This document shows, piece after piece, positions 8,593 through 16,442 of a stretch of DNA of 28,450 nt. The notes below the pieces were generated by a model, which saw only the letters and a list, made by a program, of their open reading frames with translations, ran no database searches and was not told the origin of the DNA. This DNA comes from CAZTAK01 sp964611585. Lineage in GTDB: Bacteria > Pseudomonadota > Alphaproteobacteria > SHVP01. Within the stretch, counting starts at the first letter, position 1, and each line of letters starts with the position of its first letter. The DNA lies in assembly GCA_964611585.1 (NCBI GenBank), contig CAZTAK010000037.1:1-28450 (forward strand), read 5' to 3'. The position numbers and the translations under genes are program-made.

Positions 8593-8627
8593 GGTGGCAA
8601 CACCTTTGCAGGCGGGCGTGCGCGCGG

Positions 8628-9356
8628 TCAATCGGCGCGGCGGGCACGCCGCCGCCCGAGCAGATACAGCAAACCCCACAACACGAGACCGGCAGCCGCG
8701 ACCCCCACCCAGTGCACCCACCGCAGTTCGGTCATCGAGTGTCCCAGAAAAACCATCAACACAGTTACCGGAAGAATGCCGAGACCCGTCGTCCACAGGA
8801 ACGTAATCCATCCGATCGGAGTCAGGCCGGCGGCGTAGTTCACCAGATTGAACGAGATGATCGGCAGAAACCGCGCCGCAAAAAGCGGTTGCCAGCCCTG
8901 ACGCACGGTCCAGTCGTCGATTCGTCGCCACTGCGGTTCCGGCACTACCGAGCGCACGAATGGCCGTCCAAGTTTTCGGGCGAGTGCAAAAGCCACCACG
9001 GCCCCCAGCATCGCCCCGATCCAGGTGACGACGGTTCCCCAAAACGGTCCGTATACCATCCCGTTGGCAAAGGTGATGATTTCCGCCGGGAACGGAACGA
9101 AGGAGTGGAGCACCATCAACAGGATCGATCCCGCGACCCCCCAAGGGCCGGAATCGCGAATATATTCGGCGGCGCTTTCGGCCGAAAACTCCATTTCGCC
9201 GAGCGGCGGCAGCAACGGCAGCACGAATTGAATCACCAGCGCCGCTGCCAGCAGGACCAGCGCCGCGGAAATACCGATGCGCCGCAACTGCGCGCCGCTC
9301 GGGCGCTGGCCGGCGCCAAAGCGTCGCGGCGTCGGTGTGTCGTGATGTGTTGCCAT
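8628..9356 (-). CDS. TVP38/TMEM64 (DedA-like, VTT domain) membrane protein
   Basis: A 242-residue inner-membrane protein with a polar N-terminus (1-27), a first helix at about 29-50, and the VTT core. Core motifs are FVPFPAEIITFANGMVYGPFWGTVV, where the P-x-E of the re-entrant loop is visible, and the later RFLPIISFNLVNYAAGLTPI with the conserved Arg and Asn. Relatives are DedA-superfamily proteins thought to be lipid or proton-coupled transporters; the substrate here is unknown. The C-terminus is a basic cluster. GGAGG lies 3 nt before the ATG. It is separated from ilvC by the ilv terminator. Confidence 0.9.
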   Translation of the reverse strand: MATHHDTPTPRRFGAGQRPSGAQLRRIGISAALVLLAAALVIQFVLPLLPPLGEMEFSAESAAEYIRDSGPWGVAGSILLMVLHSFVPFPAEIITFANGMVYGPFWGTVVTWIGAMLGAVVAFALARKLGRPFVRSVVPEPQWRRIDDWTVRQGWQPLFAARFLPIISFNLVNYAAGLTPIGWITFLWTTGLGILPVTVLMVFLGHSMTELRWVHWVGVAAAGLVLWGLLYLLGRRRARRAD

Positions 9357-9523
9357 CGTCCTCCGCCGGTGGCCGGCCCGCGCCGCTGCCGGGACGGCAG
9401 CGATTCATCCCTATGAGAATCGCCCGGACCACCGTTTGGCAAGGCGGCGGACGGCCGCAATGACGCGAGCGCCACCCCCGGTGAGCCCGAAGACATTTCG
9501 GGGATTCTCCCCTAACCTATTGA

Positions 9524-9561
9524 CGATAAAAAATAAAACTGCTTACGACAATCTCGTAAGC
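9524..9561 (-). terminator. Intrinsic terminator of the ilvBNC operon
   Basis: On the minus strand, about 50 nt after the ilvC stop, an 8-bp perfect stem GCTTACGA/TCGTAAGC with a 5-nt loop is followed by AGTTTTATTTTTT. This is a textbook rho-independent terminator. Confidence 0.9.
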
Positions 9562-9610
9562 CGGCCCTGCCCGCGGCCCCGCCGAATCACATGTTCGTCA
9601 TGTCGCCAGT

Positions 9611-10630
9611 CTAGTTCTTGGCCTTGTCGACGAGCTTGTTCTCCGCGATCCACGGCATCATGCCGCGCAGTTTCGTGCCCACGTCTTCGATGGCGTGTTC
9701 GGCGGCGCGGGCGCGCATGGTCTTGAAGCTGGTTTGGCCGACGTTGTTCTCGAGCATCCACTCGCGCGCGAACTGGCCTGACTGGATCTCGGCGAGGATC
9801 TTTTTCATTTCGGCACGGGCGGCATCGCCGATGATCCGCGGCCCGCGGGTGTAGTCGCCGTACTCGGCGGTGTTCGAAACCGAATAGCGCATATTGGCGA
9901 TGCCGCCTTCGTAGATCAGGTCGACGATCAGTTTGACTTCGTGCAGGCACTCGAAATACGCCATCTCGGGGGCATAACCGGCCTCGACCAGGGTTTCGAA
10001 CGCCGTCGTGATCAGGCTCGACAGGCCGCCGCACAGCACAACCTGCTCGCCGAACAGGTCGGTCTCGCATTCCTCGCGGAACGTGGTTTCGATGACGCCG
10101 GCGCGGCCGCCGCCGATTGCCGAAGCGTAGGAAAGCCCGATGTCCTGGGCATTGCCGCTGGCATCCTGGTGCACCGCCAGCAGACACGGAACGCCGCCGC
10201 CGCGGTTGTATTCCGAACGCACCGTATGCCCCGGCCCCTTGGGCGCCACCATGAACACGTCGAGGTCGGCGCGCGGTTCGATCAAACGGAAATGCACGTT
10301 GAGGCCGTGCGCGAAAGCAAGTGCCGCACCCTGCTTCATGTTGCCTTGGAGCGCACCCGTATAGAGGTCACGCTGCAACTCGTCGGGCGTCAACACCATC
10401 ACCACGTCGGCCCATTTTGCCGCCTCGTCCGCATCCATCACCGCGAGCCCGGCGTCCTCCGCCTTCTTGCGCGACGCCGAATCGGGGCGCAAGGCGACGG
10501 CCACATCCTTAACGCCCGAATCGCGCAGATTGTTGGCGTGGGCGTGGCCCTGGCTACCATAACCGATTATCGCGACCTTCTTGGCCTTGATCAAGTTGAC
10601 GTCGGCATCACGGTCGTAAAAAACGCGCAT
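9611..10630 (-). CDS. ilvC: Ketol-acid reductoisomerase (class I)
   Basis: IlvC isomerises and reduces acetolactate and acetohydroxybutyrate with NADPH, the second shared step to valine and isoleucine. The 339-residue length marks the short class I form. The Rossmann loop GYGSQGHAHANN starts at 23, HGLNVHF at 108 and KGPGH at 131. The Mg ligands Asp191 and Glu195 are in DLFGEQ. The start MRVFYDRDAD is the conserved family start; the frame runs upstream without homology. It begins 37 nt after ilvN and is the last gene of the operon. Confidence 0.97.
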   Translation of the reverse strand: MRVFYDRDADVNLIKAKKVAIIGYGSQGHAHANNLRDSGVKDVAVALRPDSASRKKAEDAGLAVMDADEAAKWADVVMVLTPDELQRDLYTGALQGNMKQGAALAFAHGLNVHFRLIEPRADLDVFMVAPKGPGHTVRSEYNRGGGVPCLLAVHQDASGNAQDIGLSYASAIGGGRAGVIETTFREECETDLFGEQVVLCGGLSSLITTAFETLVEAGYAPEMAYFECLHEVKLIVDLIYEGGIANMRYSVSNTAEYGDYTRGPRIIGDAARAEMKKILAEIQSGQFAREWMLENNVGQTSFKTMRARAAEHAIEDVGTKLRGMMPWIAENKLVDKAKN

Positions 10631-10667
10631 GGAGCATTCCTTTTTTCGGGCTGGGGCGCGAATCGGC

Positions 10668-11189
10668 CTACAGGGGCTGGGCGCCGCGGCTGATCGCGAC
10701 GGCGCCTGTACGCGACACCTCGACAAGCCCCAGCGGCTTCATGAGATTGACGAAGGCGTTGATCTTGTCAGTGGACCCGGTGAGCTCGAAGACGAACGAC
10801 TGGTTGGTCGAGTCGACCACGCTGGCACGGAAAATGTCGGCGATGCGCAGCGATTCGACGCGCGGTTCGCCGAGCCCCGCCACCTTGAGAAGGGCCAGTT
10901 CGCGCGACACGTGCGGTCCTTCGACGGTCAGATCAAGAACCCGGTGAACCGGTACCAGGCGTGAAAGCTGGGCCTTGATTTGCTCGATAATCATCGGCGT
11001 GCCGGAGGTGAGAATCGTGATCCGCGACAGCGCATTCTCGGGATCGACCTCGGCAACGGTCAGGCTTTCGATGTTATAGCCGCGCCCCGAAAATAATCCG
11101 ATGACGCGCGCCAGCACCCCGGCCTCGTTGTCGACGAGCACCGAAATGGTGTGGCTCCGCGCACGTTTCTCTCTGACGATGTCGTTCAC
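10668..11189 (-). CDS. ilvN: Acetolactate synthase small (regulatory) subunit
   Basis: The small subunit activates the catalytic subunit and confers valine feedback inhibition. The 173-residue protein opens with an ACT domain (about 13-88), HTISVLVDNEAGVLARVIGLFSGRGYNIESL with the Gly and Asn effector-site residues, and ends with the ALS_ss_C domain (about 95-170). The start codon is GTG, with GAAGG about 8 nt before it. It could equally be named ilvH; the pairing with the upstream ilvB-type gene is clear, with a 77-nt gap. Confidence 0.96.
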   Translation of the reverse strand: MNDIVREKRARSHTISVLVDNEAGVLARVIGLFSGRGYNIESLTVAEVDPENALSRITILTSGTPMIIEQIKAQLSRLVPVHRVLDLTVEGPHVSRELALLKVAGLGEPRVESLRIADIFRASVVDSTNQSFVFELTGSTDKINAFVNLMKPLGLVEVSRTGAVAISRGAQPL

Positions 11190-11266
11190 TCAGGCACCTT
11201 CGGGAATTGTGGGCGGCGGTGGGGTCCCGGCGTGTGAGGCCCGGCCTGCTACCGGACGCCGGCCTG

Positions 11267-13024
11267 TTATACCAGCCCCAGCCCGGAGTCGGTAATCTCG
11301 GGCGATCCTTCTTCGGGTCCGAGAATCATGTCCGTGTGCGCGGCGCCCGACGGAATCATCGGATAACAGTTCTCGGCCGGATCGACGGCAATGTCGGCGA
11401 TCACCACCTGGTCGGTGCCGATCATCGTCCGGATGACATCGTCAACCTGATCCGGGTGATCGGCCCGCAAGCCAACCGCGCCGAAGGCTTCGGCCAGTTT
11501 TGTGAAATCGGGAAGCGCCGCCACATAGCTCTCGGAATAACGTCCGCCGTGCAGCATTTCCTGCCACTGGCGCACCATGCCCATGTATTGATTATTGAGA
11601 ATGAGAACCTTCACCGGCAACTGGTGCTGCACCGCAGTAGAAAGTTCCTGAATGTTCATCAGGATCGACGCTTCGCCGGCAACATCGATCACCAGCGCGT
11701 CCGGGTGCGCCATTTGCACGCCGATCGCAGCCGGCAGCCCGTAGCCCATCGTTCCCAGGCCGCCCGATGTCATCCAGCGGTTGGGAGCATCGAACTTCAG
11801 GAACTGTGCCGCCCACATCTGATGCTGGCCGACCTCGGTGGTGACGTAGAGATCGCGCCCCTCTGTCAACGCCCGCAACCGTTCCACCGCATACTGGGGC
11901 TTGATGACGCCGTCGCCCTTTTTGTAGCGCAGGCAGTCGCGGCCGCGCCATTCCTCGATCCGGGACCACCACTTTTTCAGCGCGCCCTTGTCCGGGGTGC
12001 CGTTGCGGTTTTCCCACGCCGCCAGCAGCGCTTCGATCGCCACGGCGCAGTCGCCGACGATGGGCACGTCAACCATCACATTCTTGTTGATCGAGGAGGG
12101 ATCGATATCGACGTGAATCTTTTTCGAGTCCGGGCTGAAGGCGTCGAGGCGCCCGGTGATGCGATCATCAAATCGCGCACCCAGCGCGATCATCACATCG
12201 CAATGGGCCATCGCCAGATTGGCCTCGTAGGTGCCGTGCATGCCGAGCATGCCAAGGAACTGCCCGTCGCTGGCCGGATAAGCTCCAAGGCCCATCAAGG
12301 TGCTGGTGATTGGATAGCCGGTCGCCCGGACATACTTCCGCAATAGATCGGAGGCGCGCGTTCCCGAATTGATGATGCCGCCGCCGGTGTAAAAAACCGG
12401 GCGCTTGGCGCCGGCGATCAGTTCCGCCGCCTGCGCAATTGCCTCCGGATCGCCTTCGGTACGGGGCGCGTAGCTGCGGTGACGCACGTCCTCGGGCCCG
12501 ACGTAGGGTCCTTCGGCAAGCTGCACGTCCTTGGGCAGATCGACCACCACCGGCCCCGGCCGCCCGGTGCGGGCAACGTAAAACGCCTCATGCAGGGTAC
12601 GGGCCAGATCGTCGACGTTCTTGACGAGATAATTGTGCTTGGTGCACGGCCGGGTGATGCCGACCGTGTCCGCTTCCTGAAAGGCATCGTTGCCGATCAT
12701 GTGAGTGGCGACCTGGCCGGTCAGGCACACCAGTGGGATCGAATCCATCAACGCGTCGGTCAGGCCGGTAACCGCATTGGTGGCGCCGGGGCCCGAAGTG
12801 ACCAGCACGACGCCCGGCCGGCCGGTCGAGCGCGCGTACCCTTCGGCGGCATGAACCGCGCCTTGCTCGTGGCGGACAAGGACGTGGCGCACGCTGTTCT
12901 GTCCAAACAGGGTGTCGTAGATCGGCAGAACCGCGCCACCGGGATAGCCGAACACCACGTCGACGCCCTGATCGGCAAGCGCGCGGACGATGATTTCGGC
13001 ACCGGTGTGGGTCTGTTCGGCCAT
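11267..13024 (-). CDS. ilvB: Acetolactate synthase large subunit
   Basis: This thiamine diphosphate enzyme makes 2-acetolactate from pyruvate or acetohydroxybutyrate from 2-oxobutyrate. The 585-residue protein has the three usual domains: an N-terminal TPP domain with GYPGGAVLPIYD (26-37) and catalytic Glu53 in RHEQG, a central FAD-type domain, and a C-terminal TPP domain. In the metal and diphosphate motif, GEASILMN (450-457) replaces the commoner GDGSF form, so a Glu stands at the usual Asp position; the motif-ending Asn in ILNNQYMG is kept. The name ilvB or ilvI cannot be told apart by sequence alone. The leader carries an unusual repeat. Confidence 0.96.
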   Translation of the reverse strand: MAEQTHTGAEIIVRALADQGVDVVFGYPGGAVLPIYDTLFGQNSVRHVLVRHEQGAVHAAEGYARSTGRPGVVLVTSGPGATNAVTGLTDALMDSIPLVCLTGQVATHMIGNDAFQEADTVGITRPCTKHNYLVKNVDDLARTLHEAFYVARTGRPGPVVVDLPKDVQLAEGPYVGPEDVRHRSYAPRTEGDPEAIAQAAELIAGAKRPVFYTGGGIINSGTRASDLLRKYVRATGYPITSTLMGLGAYPASDGQFLGMLGMHGTYEANLAMAHCDVMIALGARFDDRITGRLDAFSPDSKKIHVDIDPSSINKNVMVDVPIVGDCAVAIEALLAAWENRNGTPDKGALKKWWSRIEEWRGRDCLRYKKGDGVIKPQYAVERLRALTEGRDLYVTTEVGQHQMWAAQFLKFDAPNRWMTSGGLGTMGYGLPAAIGVQMAHPDALVIDVAGEASILMNIQELSTAVQHQLPVKVLILNNQYMGMVRQWQEMLHGGRYSESYVAALPDFTKLAEAFGAVGLRADHPDQVDDVIRTMIGTDQVVIADIAVDPAENCYPMIPSGAAHTDMILGPEEGSPEITDSGLGLV

Positions 13025-13142
13025 GTCCGTTCCTGCGAGCCCGGGCGGCGTGCCCGTTTCAATGCGGGCAAATCCAGCCCAATATCGATGAAACCGCCCA
13101 CGGCCAAGGCAGGTGCCAAGGCCCGGGGCGGCCGGGGTCGGC

Positions 13143-13193
13143 CCGATTCGGCCCTAAAACGCCGAATCGGCCCTAAAACCTTGCGATTCGGCG
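13143..13193. repeat. 19-bp tandem repeat with alternating inverted arms between miaA and ilvB
   Basis: Two copies of CCGAWTCGGCCCTAAAAC (13143-13160 and 13162-13179) differ at one base, and a partial third core CGATTCGG lies at 13184-13191. On the minus strand the cores read CCGAATCG, CCGATTCGG, CCGAATCGG, so the middle arm can pair with either neighbour, giving two mutually exclusive hairpins. Each core contains GANTC, the site methylated by CcrM in many alphaproteobacteria, giving three sites 19 and 21 bp apart. It lies just after the miaA stop and about 120 nt before ilvB. The role is inferred only: attenuator-like switch, operator or methylation cluster. Confidence 0.75.
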
Positions 13194-13206
13194 CGAACCT
13201 ATCCGT

Positions 13207-14208
13207 TTAGCCGGGCCCGGTCAACAGGAATTGACGAATTTTCGGAAAGATTTCTGCCTCCAGACTTTCCGAATCTTGCGCGGCCACCGTCTGCCAACCG
13301 GCCGCCTGATGGCGGAACCAAGTCATCTGGCGCTTGGCCAACCGCCGACTCGCCTTTTGCGTTTCCGCGACCGCCTGGGCGAGGTCGATCTCGCCGCGCA
13401 GGTGGGCGCCGAGTTGAGCGACGCCGACCGCCTTCATTGCCGGCAGCGCGGGATCGAGTCCGAGACCTGTCAGCGCCCGGACCTCGTCCACCGCCCCCGC
13501 CGCGATCATTGCTTCGACGCGGGCATCGATACGCGCGTACAGGGCGGCGCGCGGGCGATCGATGACGAAGCCGCGCCAGATACCCGGGAACGTTCCATCC
13601 GCCGGCCGGCGCTGCCATTCCGACAAGGTGATGCCGGTGCCCTCGATGACCTCCCAGGCGCGGATCAACCGCTGGCTGTCGCCGGGGCCGACGCGTCCGG
13701 CGGTGGCGGGATCGCGCGCGGCAAGACGCGCGTGCATCGCCGCGCCGCCAATTTCCGTGTGCAGTGCCCGCGCCGCCGCCCGCGCTGCTTGCGGAATTGG
13801 CGGCACCGGCGCGAGTCCGTCGAGAAGCGCACGCAAATAGAGCCCGGTTCCCCCCACTACAATGGGCAGCCGCCGCGATGCCCAGGCCGCACGGATTTCG
13901 GCGAGCGCGAACTCGCGCCAGTGCATGGCCGAACAGCCGTCGGCCGCTGGCAGCACCCCGTAGAGCCGATGCGGCACCCGCGCCTCGTCCTCGGGGCCGG
14001 GCCGGGCGGTCAGGATTCGCAGGTCGCGGTAAAGCTGCATGCTGTCGGCATTGATCAGCACCGACTGGATTTCGGGTGCCAGGCGGTCTGCGAGCGCCAA
14101 CGCCAGCGCCGATTTGCCGCTCGCCGTCGGACCGCCAATCAGTACCGCGCGTCCGGCGGCGCTCATCGCCGACCGGCTGCCTTGGTCTGATGCGGGACCA
14201 CACTCCAT
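13207..14208 (-). CDS. miaA: tRNA dimethylallyltransferase
   Basis: MiaA puts a dimethylallyl group on N6 of A37 in tRNAs that read codons starting with U. The P-loop GGPTASGKS is near the N-terminus, followed by the conserved ADSMQLYRDLRI, the VGGTGLYLRALLDG block and the LIRAWEVIEGTGITLSEWQ segment. The C-terminal part has KAVGVAQLGAHLRGE and a TQKASRRLAKRQMTWFRHQ stretch. The start at 14208 (333 residues) has GGGAG at the right distance; ATGs at 14220 and 14166 are alternatives. It is divergent from the plus-strand gene and 182 nt upstream of ilvB. Confidence 0.94.
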   Translation of the reverse strand: MECGPASDQGSRSAMSAAGRAVLIGGPTASGKSALALALADRLAPEIQSVLINADSMQLYRDLRILTARPGPEDEARVPHRLYGVLPAADGCSAMHWREFALAEIRAAWASRRLPIVVGGTGLYLRALLDGLAPVPPIPQAARAAARALHTEIGGAAMHARLAARDPATAGRVGPGDSQRLIRAWEVIEGTGITLSEWQRRPADGTFPGIWRGFVIDRPRAALYARIDARVEAMIAAGAVDEVRALTGLGLDPALPAMKAVGVAQLGAHLRGEIDLAQAVAETQKASRRLAKRQMTWFRHQAAGWQTVAAQDSESLEAEIFPKIRQFLLTGPG

Positions 14209-14310
14209 GCTTTCTCCCATGCGGGCCGCAACCGGCGGCCCTTTCGTTTACCCTTTGCTAACCATAATTGGCGCCCAATGCGAGGCCCCGCTCCCGAGGC
14301 CGCCCTGCCC

Positions 14311-15291
14311 ATGCCCACGCCCCTCGACCAGGCCACCCTGAAACGCGTCAGGGACATATTCGCCGAAATCACGCCCTGGTCTGGTGAGGTTCTGGTTGGC
14401 CGGACACGAAATTTTCTGGGCACCCTCGAATTCTCAACGGCCAAAAGCGAGAGCACTGCCACCGAATCTTTCGAAAGCCGGCGTCTTGGTCCGGCCGACG
14501 GGGAACCCTTTTTCGAGCTGGTCTCGGCGTACCGGTCGATCCTGGCGGCGCGCGGGCGATACACCGCGGTGTCGCTCGGCGCCCACTACGGCGCACCGCT
14601 GGTGAACGCGGTCTATCTTCTGAAGGCGGCGCGGCCGATGGCGTTTCGATTGATTGGCGTCGAGGGCGATCGGCACATGTGCACCCTGTTCTACGCCTAC
14701 CTGGCGGAGAACGGGGTTCCACCCACCGATCACTGCGTCATCAACGCCGTTGTCGGCGGCGACAACACGCCGGTGTTGTTTCCCGTCAGCGAGGTTCCCT
14801 CGGGCGCGAACTATGCCCTCAACGACCGCGGCCAGCGGACGCGCATCTACGAGGGCGTCGTCGAGGACGGCCGCGCCGAGGAAGTGCTTCGCAACGTGAT
14901 GCTCGACATGACGCTTGCCACCAACGCCTACATTCCGCTCAACGAAACCGATATTGTCACCGCCGATCTCGAAGTCGTCAGCACCGTTACTGTGTCCGAT
15001 GTTGTGTCGCCGCACGACGTGGTCGATTTTCTGGAAATCGACATACAGTGGGCTGAGATCGGTGCTCTGCCGCCGGCCATGGAGGTGTTGAATCGCAAGG
15101 TCCGCTGGATCCACCTCGGCACCCACGGGCCGCAATCGCATGAGGCGATGCGGGACATGTTCGGCGGCCAAGGCTGGGACATCCGGATCAACCTGACCCC
15201 GATGACCGAATACATCGTGCCCGGCGGCACCTTCAGCACCATGGACGGGATACTGTCGCTGCGAAATCCACGCCTCGCCGCCGACCTTTGA
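14311..15291 (+). CDS. FkbM-like SAM-dependent methyltransferase-fold protein
   Basis: A 326-residue soluble protein whose layout resembles FkbM-type methyltransferases. Residues 86-95 (AVSLGAHYGA) stand where the SAM-binding glycine loop is expected. GVEGD (116-120) matches the acidic end of the second strand, and DFLEIDIQWAEIGAL (239-253) resembles the family's L-K-I-D-x-E-G-x-E motif with two changes. The last third has WIHLGTHG and a C-terminal FSTMDGILSLRN. Activity and substrate are unknown; the changes could mean a divergent enzyme. The ATG at 14311 has GAGG upstream; the ATG at 14278 is in frame but lacks a ribosome site. It lies between divergent miaA and serB. Confidence 0.6.
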   Translation: MPTPLDQATLKRVRDIFAEITPWSGEVLVGRTRNFLGTLEFSTAKSESTATESFESRRLGPADGEPFFELVSAYRSILAARGRYTAVSLGAHYGAPLVNAVYLLKAARPMAFRLIGVEGDRHMCTLFYAYLAENGVPPTDHCVINAVVGGDNTPVLFPVSEVPSGANYALNDRGQRTRIYEGVVEDGRAEEVLRNVMLDMTLATNAYIPLNETDIVTADLEVVSTVTVSDVVSPHDVVDFLEIDIQWAEIGALPPAMEVLNRKVRWIHLGTHGPQSHEAMRDMFGGQGWDIRINLTPMTEYIVPGGTFSTMDGILSLRNPRLAADL

Positions 15292-15434
15292 GCCAAGGCG
15301 AGGCCCCGGTCGCGCCATTTGCCGCGCCCGACCGGCCCGGCTATAAGGTTCCCCCGCTGGGCCGTCGCGCCTTTTCCGGCAGCCGCGGCGCCGGTTGATC
15401 CCGTTGCACCCGCCGCCTCCTGCCAGACCCGACC

Positions 15435-16337
15435 ATGGATTTCGTTCTCACGCTGCTTACCGACCCGGCGGCGCCGGCCTTGAACGGCGCGCTCGTCGCG
15501 CTCGCCCGCGAAGCCCTGATCGAGTCCGGTGCCGAGGCGGGAACCGCGCACTGGCTGTCGCAATCGATCGCCTGCGACCTGCCCTTCGCCGGATTACCGA
15601 CCGATGTGGCCGAAAACGCGGTGCGCCAGTACCTGATCGATGCCCCCGTCGACCTGTGTGCGCAGGCGGTGGCACACCGGCGCAAGCGGCTTCTGGTCGC
15701 CGACATGGATTCGACGGTAATCCGCCAGGAGTGCATCGTCGAACTGGCCGATTTCGCCGGCCGCCGCGCCGAGGTGGCCGAAATCACCGACCGCGCGATG
15801 CTGGGCGATCTCGATTTCACCGAGGCCCTGGAAGCACGCGCGCAGATGTTGCAGGGCCTGACGTCGGCACAAATGGAGCGGGCCTATCGCGAACGCGTTA
15901 CCCTTTCTCCCGGGGCGCAAACGCTCGTGCGTACCATGCGCGCCAACGGCGCGGCGACGGCCTTGGTGTCGGGCGGGTTCACGTTCTTTACCGAGCGCGT
16001 GCGCGAGAACGCGGGCTTCGACGACGACCAGGCCAACGATCTCGAAGTCGTGGATGGCATCGTCACCGGCAGAGTCCGGCCGCCGGTACTGGACCGGTCC
16101 GCCAAACTGAGCGCGCTCATGCGGCTCGCCGATCAACACGCAGTCCCCGTGGAAGAGACGATGACCGTCGGCGACGGCGCCAACGACATCGCCATGATTC
16201 AAGCCGCCGGACTGGGCGTCGCCTACCACGCCCGGCCTCTGGTGGCGGCGGCGGCGCGGGCGCGCATCGACCACGGCGACCTGACGGCGTTGCTGTATTT
16301 GCAGGGCTACCACGACGGCGACTTTACGACGGCGTAG
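15435..16337 (+). CDS. serB: Phosphoserine phosphatase
   Basis: SerB hydrolyses O-phosphoserine to serine, the last step of serine synthesis. The 300-residue HAD enzyme has motif I DMDSTVI with nucleophile Asp90 and acid Asp92, the ECIVELADFAG cap sequence, motif II in ALVSGGF, the motif III Lys in DRSAKL, and motif IV GDGANDIAM. The N-terminal 80 residues form the ACT-like region seen in proteobacterial SerB. The gap of 143 nt from the upstream gene contains no clear terminator. It is convergent with the trpB2 gene. Confidence 0.96.
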   Translation: MDFVLTLLTDPAAPALNGALVALAREALIESGAEAGTAHWLSQSIACDLPFAGLPTDVAENAVRQYLIDAPVDLCAQAVAHRRKRLLVADMDSTVIRQECIVELADFAGRRAEVAEITDRAMLGDLDFTEALEARAQMLQGLTSAQMERAYRERVTLSPGAQTLVRTMRANGAATALVSGGFTFFTERVRENAGFDDDQANDLEVVDGIVTGRVRPPVLDRSAKLSALMRLADQHAVPVEETMTVGDGANDIAMIQAAGLGVAYHARPLVAAAARARIDHGDLTALLYLQGYHDGDFTTA

Positions 16338-16393
16338 CCCCAGGGACGGCGTCGCACCAAAGACGACAGACCGATAACGACGGGCCGGCGCCG

Positions 16394-16418
16394 AAAAAAA
16401 GGAGGGCCGAAGCCCTCC
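16394..16418 (-). terminator. Intrinsic terminator of the TrpB2 gene
   Basis: On the minus strand a 7-bp perfect stem GGAGGGC/GCCCTCC with a TTCG tetraloop is followed directly by seven T. It begins 24 nt after the trpB2 stop. In the plus direction there is no T-run, so it serves mainly the minus strand. Confidence 0.92.
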
Positions 16419-16442
16419 CGCTAAAGGCGCAATGTACCGTTC

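Noticed and set aside
14247..14262. CtrA-like site (TTTA-N7-CTAAC) upstream of the FkbM-like gene
   Set aside because: Two mismatches to the TTAA-N7-TTAAC consensus in a single copy; not enough to call.
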